Shown here: in pieces, positions 1 to 7,302 of the stretch
How the letters are laid out: every line of letters begins with the position of its first letter
Position numbering within the stretch: the stretch's first letter is position 1
Origin: Bacillus sp. FJAT-28004
GTDB taxonomy: Bacteria > Bacillota > Bacilli > Paenibacillales > Paenibacillaceae
Length of the DNA: 43,738 nt
Assembly: GCF_001280845.1 (NCBI RefSeq)
Contig: NZ_LGHP01000002.1
Span: 667,478-711,215 of the forward strand
Direction of reading: 5' to 3'
Program-made: the position numbers and the translations under genes
The notes under the pieces: generated by a model
What the model was told of the DNA's origin: nothing
Seen by the model: the letters and a program-made list of their open reading frames with translations, nothing else
Database searches by the model: none

Positions 1-424
1 GGAATTCGCGGTTTAGCAAATTCTCCGCCACCTGCTGAGGAGTGGCGTTAGCATATCTCTTTCTCTTCCTCCGGATAACGGATTGGATTCCCTGTACCTT
101 CATCAGGCGGTATACGCGCTTATGATTAATCGTTTTTTTCGTTTGGCTGCGCATGTGCAGCGTTAATTGACGATATCCAAAGATACGCTCTACTTTCTCA
201 TAAATGGTCATCATGACATGCGTCAAGTCTGCGTTCTCCTGTTCACGGGAACTGGGTTTGCGATTTAGCCACTTGTAGTAGCTTGAGCGTGGAATACCTG
301 CAATTTCACACAGAAGCTGAACACTGAACAACGCTTCTTCTCGAAGCGCTTGAATGGCAAGATAGACGTTCTCTTGGCGATATTGGCTTAACTTCGCCTC
401 CTTTGGAATTCCCGTAACTTTTTT
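1..424 (-). CDS. IS3-family transposase OrfB, N-terminal part (cut by window start)
   Basis: This frame opens in the -1 phase from the slippery site at 418-424 and stays open to base 1. The translated part begins with a segment of the type YRQENVYLAIQALREEA, then SVQLLCEIAGIPRSSYYKW, then the HTH_21-type block GYRQLTLHMRSQ, which is the usual N-terminal architecture of IS3 OrfB before the DDE integrase core. The DDE residues are not in the window. It would be made as an OrfAB fusion by ribosomal frameshifting and would catalyse strand transfer of the element. No independent start codon with a good ribosome binding site was seen, so the start given is the frameshift position. Confidence 0.85.
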
Positions 425-1065
425 AGAAATGCATTCTCCGCTCGAAGCCGCTCCATCTCGTACTCCATCTTCTTCATTTCGAGTTTCTGTTGATCGGCCT
501 CCGTTAATTCTTCTTGCGCTTTCTTTCGTCCTCGGCCATCCTTTAACGCCTCCTGACCGTCAGCTTCGAATTTCTTTACCCATTGATACACTTGTTGGTA
601 GGAGACCTGAAAGTGTCCTGCCGTCTGCTGGTAATCATGTTGGTGTGCCAGGCAATATTGAACAATATCGATCCGTTCTTGATATGTCGTAGAGCGACCC
701 TTTGTCATAGCTTTTGCTTCCCCTTTATAGGCTTTTAAGCTGCTATGACCATTATACTTGTTAATCCAGTTGAAAAGCTGTCTCGTACTAGCAATCTTGT
801 ATTTATCGATGATCTGGTACTGAGACAATTCCCCCTCAAGGTAATCTTTCACCGCTCGGAGCTTAAGCTCCGCACTGTAGCTTTGAAGATGCGTACGGCG
901 CTCCAACCCTTCATACCCATATGTTTTGTACCGACGCTGCCATTTCATTAAAGTCGTCTTGTTAATCTCATATTTCTTCGCAGCTGCCAGAAAACCAATT
1001 TCCCCATTCGATACTTCCTCGAGAATGGCGAGTTTCTCCAAAGCATTATATTTTCCTCTAGACAT
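388..1065 (-). CDS. IS3-family transposase OrfA (helix-turn-helix DNA-binding subunit)
   Basis: A 225-residue protein with three consecutive helix-turn-helix units (about residues 5-55, 60-110 and 125-175; recurring LMKWQRRY, LFNWINKY and VYQWVKKF recognition helices) followed by a basic leucine-rich segment (about 190-220) that ends FLKKLREFQRRRS. It is longer than the usual ~100-residue OrfA and fits the IS150-like group. It binds the inverted repeats and regulates transposition. The start ATG follows AGGGGAG at a good distance, and that ribosome binding site lies in a stem-loop (see 1072-1127). The 3' end overlaps OrfB through the A6G frameshift site. Confidence 0.9.
   Translation of the reverse strand: MSRGKYNALEKLAILEEVSNGEIGFLAAAKKYEINKTTLMKWQRRYKTYGYEGLERRTHLQSYSAELKLRAVKDYLEGELSQYQIIDKYKIASTRQLFNWINKYNGHSSLKAYKGEAKAMTKGRSTTYQERIDIVQYCLAHQHDYQQTAGHFQVSYQQVYQWVKKFEADGQEALKDGRGRKKAQEELTEADQQKLEMKKMEYEMERLRAENAFLKKLREFQRRRS
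418..424 (-). other. Programmed -1 ribosomal frameshift heptamer (AAAAAAG)
   Basis: On the minus strand the OrfA codons CTA AAA AAG contain the heptamer A AAA AAG, the most common IS3-family slippery sequence. The OrfB frame is reached by a -1 slip exactly here, 34 bases before the OrfA stop. Frameshifting is inferred from the layout and from what is known of the family. Confidence 0.8.
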
Positions 1066-1071
1066 GAAAAA

Positions 1072-1127
1072 GCTCCCCTCACAGTAGCAGGCTTTTTATT
1101 ATTTCACCTGTCTACCGTATGGGGAGC
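1072..1127 (-). promoter_or_regulatory. Stem-loop sequestering the OrfA ribosome binding site
   Basis: The segment 1107-1127, inside the IS end, pairs imperfectly with 1072-1091: GCTCCCC with GGGGAGC, GTAG with CTAC and AGG with CCT, on arms of about 20 bases. The second arm contains the OrfA Shine-Dalgarno. Transcripts entering from outside the element would include both arms and hide the site. A transcript started inside would lack the outer arm. This matches a known way in which insertion sequences limit read-through expression. Confidence 0.6.
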
Positions 1128-1227
1128 ATATCAATCCAAGACTGCCGCTGGTTTTATTATTAGAGTCTGCTCATATTTGTTGATCTAAACGCTCGGGAGA
1201 AATGAAAAAAAACTGCCCACGAACCAC

Positions 1228-2922
1228 TTACAGAGATTTATCGTCCACGCTGTCCAGCCACGCCTCGATGGTGCCGATTACGGAGGAGACGCAGCCATCT
1301 TCGAAGGGGGAGATCAGGCCAGCCGCGCTTGCGAGCTCCGTGAAGGAGAGGCTGCCCCCGAGACGGCATAGGCCGAGGTAATCGTTCCACGAAGCTTCGC
1401 GGTCTTCGCGGGACTTCTTCCAGAATTGAAACGCGCAGAGCTGCGCCAGTGTGTAGTCGATGTAGTAGAACGGCGAGTTGAAAATATGCCCCTGCTTGTG
1501 CCAGAAGCCGCCTGCCGCCAAGTACGAGTTGTCCGCGTAATCGCGATGAGGGAGGTATTTCTTCTCGATCTCGCGCCACGCATGCTTCCGCTCGGTCGGC
1601 GTCGCATCCGGATTCGCATACACGTAATGCTGAAATTCGTCCACGGTAACGCCGTACGGAATGAAGATGAGTGAGCTGGCGAGGTGGTCGAACCGGTATT
1701 TGTCTGCGTCCTCCTTGAAGAACAGCTCCATCCACGGCCAAGTTAGAAACTCCATGCTCATGGAATGGATCTCGCAGGCTTCGTAGGTCGGGAAGGCATA
1801 CTCCGGCACCGCGTAGCCACGGCTCTCGTATACCTGAAACGCATGCCCGGCTTCGTGTGTCAACACGTCGATATCGCCGGATGTGCCGTTGAAGTTGGAG
1901 AAAATGTACGGCGCCTTGTGTTCGCTAATATACGTACAGTAACCACCGCCTTGCTTGCCTTTCTTGGCGACGAGGTCCGTCAGCTCGTTGTCCTGCATAA
2001 ACCGGAAGAACGCGTCCGTCTCCGGCGATAGTTCCGCGTACATCTTCGCGCCCCCGACCACGATCCAGTCCGGGTCGCCTTTCGGCGTCGCGTTGCCGGA
2101 CAGGAAGGCAAGGTTCTCGTCGTAATAGAGCAGCTTGTCAACCTCGATGCGGCTCCGCTGACGTTCCTTGAGTATCGTCGCGGCCGGCACGATATGGTCC
2201 TGTACCTGCTTCCGGAAGTTCGCGACCATGCCCGCGTCGTAGTCGGTCCGACTCATGCGGGCGTAGCCAAGCTCGACGAAGTTGTCGAAGCCAAGCTTAT
2301 TCGCGATGCGCGTGCGAACTTTGACCAGATCATCATAAATGCGGTCGAGGGTCGCTTCGTTCTCCGCCATGAAGCCGGAGGACGCTTCGGCGGCGCGTCT
2401 GCGCATATCGCGGTCGGTCGATTGTTGGAACGGACCGAGCTGCGCGAGCGTGCGCTCTTCGCCTTCGAACGGAATTTTCGCGGAAGCGATCAGCTTCGAG
2501 TATTCCGTCGTTAATTTGTTCTCCTGCTGTAGATCCTCGATAACCTCCGGGCTGAATGTTTTCAGCGACAGCTCGGCGAGCCGAAACAGTTGCTGCCCCC
2601 ACTTGGCCTTCAACTCGGGACGGAACTTCGAGCCGACCAGCGCCCGGTAATAGTCCGTCACGAATTCCTGCACGACCGGGCTGTTCTCGTCGTAGAAGTC
2701 CTGCTCGGCTTTGTAGAATTCGTCATTCGTATCGATGGAATGGCGAATGCTCGCGATCGTTTGCATCGTGTCGAACTCGCTGCGGAGCTTGTTCATGCCT
2801 GTCATCGCCGCGTCCTGTTCCTCGTAGCTGCCCGCCGCGGCGAACACACCAAGCAATTCCTTGAACTTCACCTCGAACGCCTTCACGTCCGGCCTCTCGT
2901 ATGTATATTCGCTAAATCTCAT
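1228..2922 (-). CDS. M3-family oligoendopeptidase (zinc metallopeptidase)
   Basis: A 564-residue cytosolic enzyme without signal peptide, of the M3 oligoendopeptidase F-like type. It should cleave short peptides. The zinc motif HEAGH is at residues 356-360 in the context VLTHEAGHAFQVYES, and a downstream glutamate-containing helix (YEACEIHSMSMEFLTWPW) supplies the third ligand typical of the family. Length and motif spacing are normal, so it looks intact. Upstream GGAGGG lies about 13 bases from the ATG, a little far, but no better in-frame start was found. The gene is clearly more G+C rich than everything to its right up to about 20.5 kb. It stands alone, with the IS3 element inserted downstream. 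Confidence 0.93.
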   Translation of the reverse strand: MRFSEYTYERPDVKAFEVKFKELLGVFAAAGSYEEQDAAMTGMNKLRSEFDTMQTIASIRHSIDTNDEFYKAEQDFYDENSPVVQEFVTDYYRALVGSKFRPELKAKWGQQLFRLAELSLKTFSPEVIEDLQQENKLTTEYSKLIASAKIPFEGEERTLAQLGPFQQSTDRDMRRRAAEASSGFMAENEATLDRIYDDLVKVRTRIANKLGFDNFVELGYARMSRTDYDAGMVANFRKQVQDHIVPAATILKERQRSRIEVDKLLYYDENLAFLSGNATPKGDPDWIVVGGAKMYAELSPETDAFFRFMQDNELTDLVAKKGKQGGGYCTYISEHKAPYIFSNFNGTSGDIDVLTHEAGHAFQVYESRGYAVPEYAFPTYEACEIHSMSMEFLTWPWMELFFKEDADKYRFDHLASSLIFIPYGVTVDEFQHYVYANPDATPTERKHAWREIEKKYLPHRDYADNSYLAAGGFWHKQGHIFNSPFYYIDYTLAQLCAFQFWKKSREDREASWNDYLGLCRLGGSLSFTELASAAGLISPFEDGCVSSVIGTIEAWLDSVDDKSL

Positions 2923-3175
2923 GCACCATGCACCGCCCTCCGGTTTTTAAGACTGAGGCGCTTACGCCCAGGCTATGCTGTTCGTCCCGCTTGTCGAATC
3001 CAGCATGCCTGGCACCAAGACGACAAGCGCGCAGTCATGATTCCAGTATACCCCATTTCCTGCGGGCCTTCGAGATAAGAAATTGAGGCAAATGCTGTGA
3101 TAAAAGCGATTGAGAAATCAAAGAGTTAATGAGCGATTGGTGACCTGCTAATTATGTAGGCTCCTTGAATAGGTT

Positions 3176-3206
3176 GCTTATTCAACTAACGGGCAGGATA
3201 ACCTGA
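3176..3206 (+). repeat. Cassette-type repeat, right arm only
   Basis: The segment CTAACGGGCAGGATAA (from 3185) is identical to the right arm of the full repeat at 42386-42483. The central hairpin and left arm are degenerate or missing. It marks the upstream border of the NUDIX gene module that ends with the repeat at 3762. Confidence 0.6.
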
Positions 3207-3226
3207 CAACGCAATAGATGTAAACA

Positions 3227-3256
3227 TTTACAATTTAAGAACGTATGTTCTAAAAT
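3227..3256 (+). promoter_or_regulatory. Promoter with LexA/DinR-like box upstream of NUDIX gene
   Basis: TTTACA (3227-3232) and TAAAAT (3251-3256) are 18 bases apart, a plausible SigA promoter. Between them sits the perfect dyad AGAACGTATGTTCT (3238-3251), which fits the GAAC-N4-GTTC core of Bacillota LexA (DinR) SOS boxes. A box overlapping the spacer and -10 is where such repressors act. DNA-damage control of the NUDIX gene is inferred from this motif alone. Confidence 0.5.
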
Positions 3257-3297
3257 GAAGGGGTGAGTTTATTAAATAGGAGGCCTCAGAGAATATA

Positions 3298-3765
3298 ATG
3301 ATAACGATTAAGAATCAACAAGGTGAATTTTTGTTTAGAGTAGCTGGAATTTTACGAAATGGTAATAAAATTCTCTTTCAAAAGAACAAAAAGGGGGATG
3401 CATGGGTCTTGCCTGGTGGCAGGGCTGAGGTGAACGAGCCTACAGAGAAGGCCGTTGTTCGTGAGTTCTTGGAGGAGTTAGGATTTAATATCAAGGTAAT
3501 TCGTCTCTTTGCAGTAATTGAAAACTTTAACGCTTACGGGTATAAGTCACTTCATGAATTTGGAATGTACTATGAAGTTAGCTTGTTGAAGCAATTACCA
3601 CATGATTTCATTCAGTTCGAAGGTATTGAGGAGTCAGTGAGATTGATTTTTAGATGGGTTAGTGTTGACGAGTTACATCAAGTGAACGTGTATCACAAAG
3701 CGTTAAAGCCTTTATTAACCGATTTGCCAACTGATTTTAAGCACTTAGTAAACTTAGATGATTAA
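3298..3765 (+). CDS. NUDIX hydrolase
   Basis: A 155-residue soluble protein. The NUDIX box runs from about residue 40 to 63: GGRAEVNE, then seven residues, then REFLEELGF, with all catalytic glutamates present. NUDIX enzymes hydrolyse nucleoside diphosphates linked to another moiety; the substrate is unknown here. AGGAGG lies 14 bases before the ATG, a rather long spacing. The TAA stop falls inside the left arm of the repeat at 3762, so gene and repeat form one unit. A promoter with a LexA-like dyad precedes it, compatible with a role in nucleotide-pool cleaning under damage (inference). Confidence 0.9.
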   Translation: MITIKNQQGEFLFRVAGILRNGNKILFQKNKKGDAWVLPGGRAEVNEPTEKAVVREFLEELGFNIKVIRLFAVIENFNAYGYKSLHEFGMYYEVSLLKQLPHDFIQFEGIEESVRLIFRWVSVDELHQVNVYHKALKPLLTDLPTDFKHLVNLDD

Positions 3766-3858
3766 ACTAACGGGAAACGATATTTCAATAAAAACACGGA
3801 AGCAGCTGACCACAATGATAGGCTGTTTCATTATGCTAACGAGCAGTTTAGTTGAGTA
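3762..3858 (+). repeat. Cassette-type repeat, complete but diverged copy
   Basis: The left arm (TTAAACTAACGGG, then AACGAT) contains the NUDIX stop codon. It is followed by a weak central hairpin (AAGCAGC with GGCTGTTT) and a right arm with GCTAACGAGCAG ending TTTAGTTGAG. Order and orientation match the other copies; sequence is more diverged, suggesting age. Confidence 0.65.
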
Positions 3859-3957
3859 ACAAAAAATGATAAACTGGAGAGGGATACTTTTTTTCTAACT
3901 TAGTTACTGGCATAAAAGACAGCATATATAAACATTTAAATCCTCTGGGTAAGCATT

Positions 3958-4218
3958 TTAACCCAATTGGATAATCGTTCTGAATGTGAACTTTACACTA
4001 TCAACTTTCCATACTCCCCCCGTATATACAAAATATGAAGTTCGATCAGAGACATAATGATCTTCTGCAGTCAAACCATTTCCAAAGATAAGTGATTGCG
4101 TTAAACTTGCAGTTGTCTTGCTCGTATAGTAAACAGATGTTATTGGAGCTTCTTGCTTATGATCTTTATCCTGCAGCCCTTTATTTTTCACTATTGAATT
4201 GATAAGAGTAATTTCCAA
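3958..4218 (-). pseudogene. Possible C-terminal remnant of a hypothetical protein
   Basis: A minus-strand open frame of 86 residues with only a TTG start and an in-frame TAG shortly upstream. The C-terminal part (SDRTSYFVYTGGVWKVDSVK) has the composition of a real beta-rich protein end, such as an NTF2-like or lipoprotein C-terminus, but no family was recognised. No ribosome binding site was seen. It is the only candidate in the 650-base stretch 3766-4419, which otherwise holds the repeat at 3762-3858. It could also be spurious. Confidence 0.3.
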
Positions 4219-4419
4219 TATTAAGTTGCACTAATCAGCTTACGGCATGGGAGATGAACAGAATAGATTTCGGGATCTATGTCCTACGAGCTGTCCTACT
4301 CATCTTATTAAGCTATTGGTCGGATTAGTTTTGAAAGGAAATAAATGTTTTTACAGTAAACTTATAGAGGGAATTACTAGAAAATTTCGAGTTTACAAAT
4401 CTGCTATGGGGGGATTCGC

Positions 4420-4929
4420 TTGGCTGAGGAAGTTGTTATTAAAGAATATACTCCAGAATGGCTTCAAGAGTTTGAGAAAGAGAAGGCGAAGATACTTCAA
4501 ACTCTGCAACACAATATAGTTTATATCGAACACATAGGAAGTACCTCGGTAGTCGGTTTACCATCTAAACCGATATTGGACATTGCAGTTGGTGTGAATC
4601 ATCTTGATGAAGCAGATTCATTTATAGAACCTTTGAGTAAGCTTGATTACGAATATGTATATAAATTGGAATTTCCCAATCGTCGTTTTTTTCGTAAAGG
4701 AGAATGGCGAAAAGGAACACATCACCTTCACGTATATGAATTAACCAGTGACGAATGGAACAACAACCTTTTATTCCGTGATTACCTCAGAAGCCATCCA
4801 GAGAAAGTATTAGAATATGCCAAACTTAAGAAGCATCTTGCATCCATATATCAAGAAGATAGAGTGACTTACACCGAAATGAAAGCACCATTCATTCAAT
4901 CGGTTATAGAATTGGCAAAGAAACGTTGA
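4420..4929 (+). CDS. GrpB family protein (UPF0157, nucleotidyltransferase-like)
   Basis: A 169-residue protein with the GrpB signature IEHIGSTSVVGLPSKPILDIAV (about residues 35-57) and the later block RRFFRKGEWRKGTHHLHVYE. The HIGSTS and DI residues correspond to the nucleotidyltransferase-fold core. The family is widespread in Bacillota accessory regions and usually annotated as GrpB; its substrate is not established. The start is TTG preceded by GGGGGG at about 7 bases. The TGA stop lies inside the left arm of the repeat at 4926, as for the NUDIX and P-loop genes of this window. It appears intact. Confidence 0.9.
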   Translation: MAEEVVIKEYTPEWLQEFEKEKAKILQTLQHNIVYIEHIGSTSVVGLPSKPILDIAVGVNHLDEADSFIEPLSKLDYEYVYKLEFPNRRFFRKGEWRKGTHHLHVYELTSDEWNNNLLFRDYLRSHPEKVLEYAKLKKHLASIYQEDRVTYTEMKAPFIQSVIELAKKR

Positions 4930-5003
4930 ACTAACGGAGAACGATAGTTGAATAACACACATGAATGAGCAGGCGCTGCGGTGGCCTGCTCATTTTAATA
5001 AGT
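4926..5003 (+). repeat. Cassette-type repeat, right arm truncated
   Basis: The left arm TTGAACTAACGG, then AACGATAGTTGAATAA, starts within the GrpB stop codon. The central hairpin pairs GAGCAGGC (4967-4974) with GCCTGCTC (4984-4991) and is followed by TTTTAATAAG. The expected right arm CTAACGGGCAGG is missing, replaced by unrelated sequence at about 5003, so this copy was cut or recombined there. The hairpin plus T-rich tail could also end GrpB transcription. Confidence 0.75.
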
Positions 5004-5204
5004 TTTATCCCAGTACCCATTAGCTTTTACAATTTGTAAAGCGTATTCTCCTTCGGGACTTGAATCTGGGTACCAGCCTAAATCAATTATTATTGATTCT
5101 TCTCCCTCTGTGGGTATAGGGCAGCATAGTAGAATCGAATTGGAGCACGAAATTGTAGATTTTTTTCTGCGAGACAGATATGTTTCGGCCAGAATTGGCA
5201 TCAT
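4995..5204 (-). pseudogene. Possible C-terminal fragment of an immunity-like or hypothetical protein
   Basis: A minus-strand open frame of 69 residues. Its last part (IIIDLGWYPDSSPEGEYALQ, then a short tail ending YWDKTY) resembles the ends of small acidic immunity or antitoxin-like proteins, and it stops exactly at the broken edge of the repeat at 4926-5003. There is no ribosome binding site and the first ~25 residues look unlike protein. On the opposite strand a frame without a start runs to a TAA at 5254-5256, just before the sigma factor, and could equally be a remnant. The 4930-5257 gap therefore holds the repeat plus debris. Confidence 0.3.
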
Positions 5205-5257
5205 TAAGGCGGATACCGATGAGGAACGCTTAGAGGTACGAGAAATGGAGGAATAAC

Positions 5258-5992
5258 GTGCGGGAGAGCGTAGAGAATGTACGTAAAAAGATGAGAGCCG
5301 AACAAAGCGATGAAGCGGACGATGTGCTCGTCTGTCGTGCTAGGGCAGGCGATCATGTGGCTTTTGGTGAACTGGTACACCGTCACCGAGCCAAAGCCTA
5401 CGGATTTGCTTTTTCTATGGCGCAGGACACATATTTGGCCGATGATATCGTCCAGGAAGCGCTGGTCGGTGCATTTATACGCCTCGGCAGTTTACTCGAG
5501 CCCTCACGTTTCGGGCCGTGGCTGCAACGTATTGTTCGGAATCAGGCTTACATGCGCCTACGCCGTGGTGGTCCCTACGGCAAAGAACGTCCTCTTTCTA
5601 GCTATAAATCATCTTCGAGCGAAAGCGATAGGGGAGACGCCGAAGCCGTCTTGTTTCACCTGTCGCGATCAGCCTCGGAAAGGCAGGATCTTAGTCCTGA
5701 GGAGCGTCTTGTTCGTATGGAAATGCTTCGCGGTCTACGGGATATGCTGCACTGTCTCAGCCCACGAGAGCGGGACGTGTTCGAGGCGCATTTTTACCGG
5801 GAACTACAACCGAAAGAAATCGCCGAATTGTTTCGAACTACAGTCACGAACGTATACAACCATCTTTTCCGTTCTCGTACCAAGCTGCAGCGTGAGCACA
5901 TAAGAGTCCATGTCGCCGGATACGTTCAATTCCGACAAGCTCTTGGAAAGCCCCAGAAACGAATATTGGATGAATTCGGAAAACGATTTTAA
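5258..5992 (+). CDS. ECF-type RNA polymerase sigma factor
   Basis: A 244-residue sigma-70 family factor of the extracytoplasmic function type. Region 2 is at about residues 35-100 (FGELVHRHRAKAYGFAFSM, then LADDIVQEALVGAFIRL, then WLQRIVRNQAYMRLRR). Region 4 is at about 155-212 (LSPRERDVFEAHFYRE, then the helix-turn-helix PKEIAELFRTTVTNVYNHLF). The linker is longer than usual and rich in serine, and about 30 residues follow region 4. The start is GTG with GGAGG seven bases upstream. The next gene begins 19 bases after the stop, so the two form an operon. No recognisable anti-sigma factor is adjacent; the partner gene may be a target or a regulator. Confidence 0.9.
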   Translation: MRESVENVRKKMRAEQSDEADDVLVCRARAGDHVAFGELVHRHRAKAYGFAFSMAQDTYLADDIVQEALVGAFIRLGSLLEPSRFGPWLQRIVRNQAYMRLRRGGPYGKERPLSSYKSSSSESDRGDAEAVLFHLSRSASERQDLSPEERLVRMEMLRGLRDMLHCLSPRERDVFEAHFYRELQPKEIAELFRTTVTNVYNHLFRSRTKLQREHIRVHVAGYVQFRQALGKPQKRILDEFGKRF

Positions 5993-6011
5993 TGAAAAGG
6001 AGTGTTGTGTT

Positions 6012-7004
6012 ATGGCCAATCAGGATTGGAAGACGGAACTGCAAGGAACGTGGACGTCCGCGGGGCGGGCGACGCATTGGGCAATAGCAAAGAAAAAGGA
6101 GGTGAGTCTCACCGAATTTATGGGGTACTCGAGTCATGCGTTCCGCATTAACATCAATGGTGATAATGTTGATGTCGCCGGTCCAACCGGCTATGAATGG
6201 GAAGACATTTTGCCGAAGGGATTATTGAATCTAGGAGTTCGTTGTAAATGGTTGCGAACTCCAAATTTCACACCGCCTACACCTGAGATGCTCGCCGAAG
6301 CTCTTGAACTGATCCAAGACAGCATCGATCGGGGAATACCGGCTGTCGGGTGGGATTTGCTTATTCCGGAGTTCGGGATCATCTACGGTTATGATGACGG
6401 CGAGTGTGTACTTCACGTGAAGGATCCACACGGGGATGGTAAGCTTCCATATGAAAAGCTTGGTCGAGGACAGGTTACCGAGATGTTCGTGCTCACCCTT
6501 ACAGATTCGTTTGATGTTAGCAAAGAATTGATGCTTTCCGGAGCGCTCGATATGATCATTGACCATGCCCGCAGGCGTCAGCATAACAACGAACTGCCGA
6601 AATACGAAAACGGTCTAAAAGCATACGAAGAATGGATTCGAGCGTTTACAAACCGAACTGTAGATGCATTTGGTAATTCTTACAACACGTCGGTTGTCTA
6701 TGATGCGCGTAAGCATGCTTTCCGCTTTTTGCGCGGTGTAGTCATGGATTGGAATGGAGCATCCACTTTGGAAAAAGAAGTACGGGAACGCGCAGAATGT
6801 GCGGCTGAACATTACGCGGTTGTCGAACAATCGCTAGCGTTATTGAATGAAATGTTTCCTTTTCCGGATGGTGGAACTCCAAACGATCCCGTGCATGCCG
6901 AACGAGCAATTGCACAGCTGAATGCGGCAAAATCGGCCGAAGAGAAGGGCTTGTTGGAGCTTGAGGCTATACGTGAACTGTTGTCGGCGAAAGCGAATAG
7001 GTAA
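6012..7004 (+). CDS. BtrH_N/C39-fold-like hypothetical protein, partner of the sigma factor
   Basis: A 330-residue soluble protein. The ATG follows AAGGAG by about 10 bases; an upstream in-frame ATG at 5910 would overlap the sigma gene by 80 bases and has no site. The N-terminal half (SLTEFMGYSSHAFRI, GIPAVGWDLLIPEFGIIYGY, then KDPHGDGKLPYEKL) resembles BtrH N-terminal or C39-like domains, which have a papain-like fold and often act in acyl transfer or peptide handling. An obvious catalytic cysteine before the SHAFRI block is not visible, so it may be inactive. The C-terminal third is helical and acidic. Family assignment is from motif memory only. Co-transcription with the sigma factor suggests a linked role. 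Confidence 0.55.
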   Translation: MANQDWKTELQGTWTSAGRATHWAIAKKKEVSLTEFMGYSSHAFRININGDNVDVAGPTGYEWEDILPKGLLNLGVRCKWLRTPNFTPPTPEMLAEALELIQDSIDRGIPAVGWDLLIPEFGIIYGYDDGECVLHVKDPHGDGKLPYEKLGRGQVTEMFVLTLTDSFDVSKELMLSGALDMIIDHARRRQHNNELPKYENGLKAYEEWIRAFTNRTVDAFGNSYNTSVVYDARKHAFRFLRGVVMDWNGASTLEKEVRERAECAAEHYAVVEQSLALLNEMFPFPDGGTPNDPVHAERAIAQLNAAKSAEEKGLLELEAIRELLSAKANR

Positions 7005-7058
7005 GCACACAAAGCGGGGGTAGGCAGCAACTTTTAATAGGAATCTTAACTTAAAAAG

Positions 7059-7093
7059 GATGAGCCAGAAGCCGCAGCAACCCTGACTCATCC
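7059..7093 (+). terminator. Hairpin after sigma/BtrH_N-like operon
   Basis: GGATGAGCCAG (7059-7069) pairs with CTGACTCATCC (7083-7093) with one mismatch, loop about 13 bases. There is no T-run, so it may be a weak terminator or the central hairpin of a decayed repeat copy: a left-arm-like segment follows at 7105. Confidence 0.5.
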
Positions 7094-7104
7094 ACTTAAC
7101 TCCA

Positions 7105-7151
7105 TTCAACTAACGGGGAACGAGAACGACTTGGAGAATAAAGGGCAGCCA
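7105..7151 (+). repeat. Cassette-type repeat, left half
   Basis: TTCAACTAACGGGGAACGAG continues into GGAGAATAAAGGGCAGCC, which aligns with the left arm and first hairpin strand of the copy at 40574-40672. The rest of the repeat is absent after about 7151. The 7005-7422 gap thus holds the hairpin at 7059, this half repeat, an unconvincing minus-strand frame and the ArsR promoter. Confidence 0.6.
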
Positions 7152-7302
7152 TGATAATGATCATTTCTTCTTTATCTGGTTTTCGATTGTTAGTAGCATG
7201 AGTAAATTGCTTATGAAATCCTGTTAATAGAAAGCTATCGGAATGGAACAAATACTCATTCCTTTTTCCATTAAGGGCCAGATAAAGGAACAGTAAGGGA
7301 AC

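Larger units (their letters stand above)
1..1133 (-). mobile_element. IS3-family insertion sequence, left part (right end outside window)
   Basis: Two overlapping minus-strand reading frames of the IS3 OrfA/OrfB type are joined by an A6G slippery site. The visible outer end reads TGATATGCTCCCC on the minus strand (1121-1133), starting with TG as IS3-family inverted repeats do. The other end, the target duplication and the catalytic part of the transposase lie beyond base 1, so the size, subgroup (IS150-like by the multi-helix OrfA) and activity cannot be settled here. Confidence 0.88.

Noticed and set aside
2194..3078. Long plus-strand frames opposite the M3 peptidase
   Set aside because: They are antisense to a clear G+C-rich gene, have no ribosome binding site and no recognisable protein features.
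3219..3232. cre-like TGTAAACATTTACA upstream of the NUDIX gene
   Set aside because: The central CG of catabolite-response elements is CA here, and the segment is better explained as part of the promoter.
4247..4519. Plus-strand frame of 90 codons before GrpB
   Set aside because: It overlaps the GrpB start in another frame and its sequence is of low protein likeness.
5130..5256. Plus-strand coding remnant ending just before the sigma factor
   Set aside because: An open frame with charged, protein-like C-terminus exists but has no start and conflicts with the minus-strand fragment; it could not be assigned to any family.
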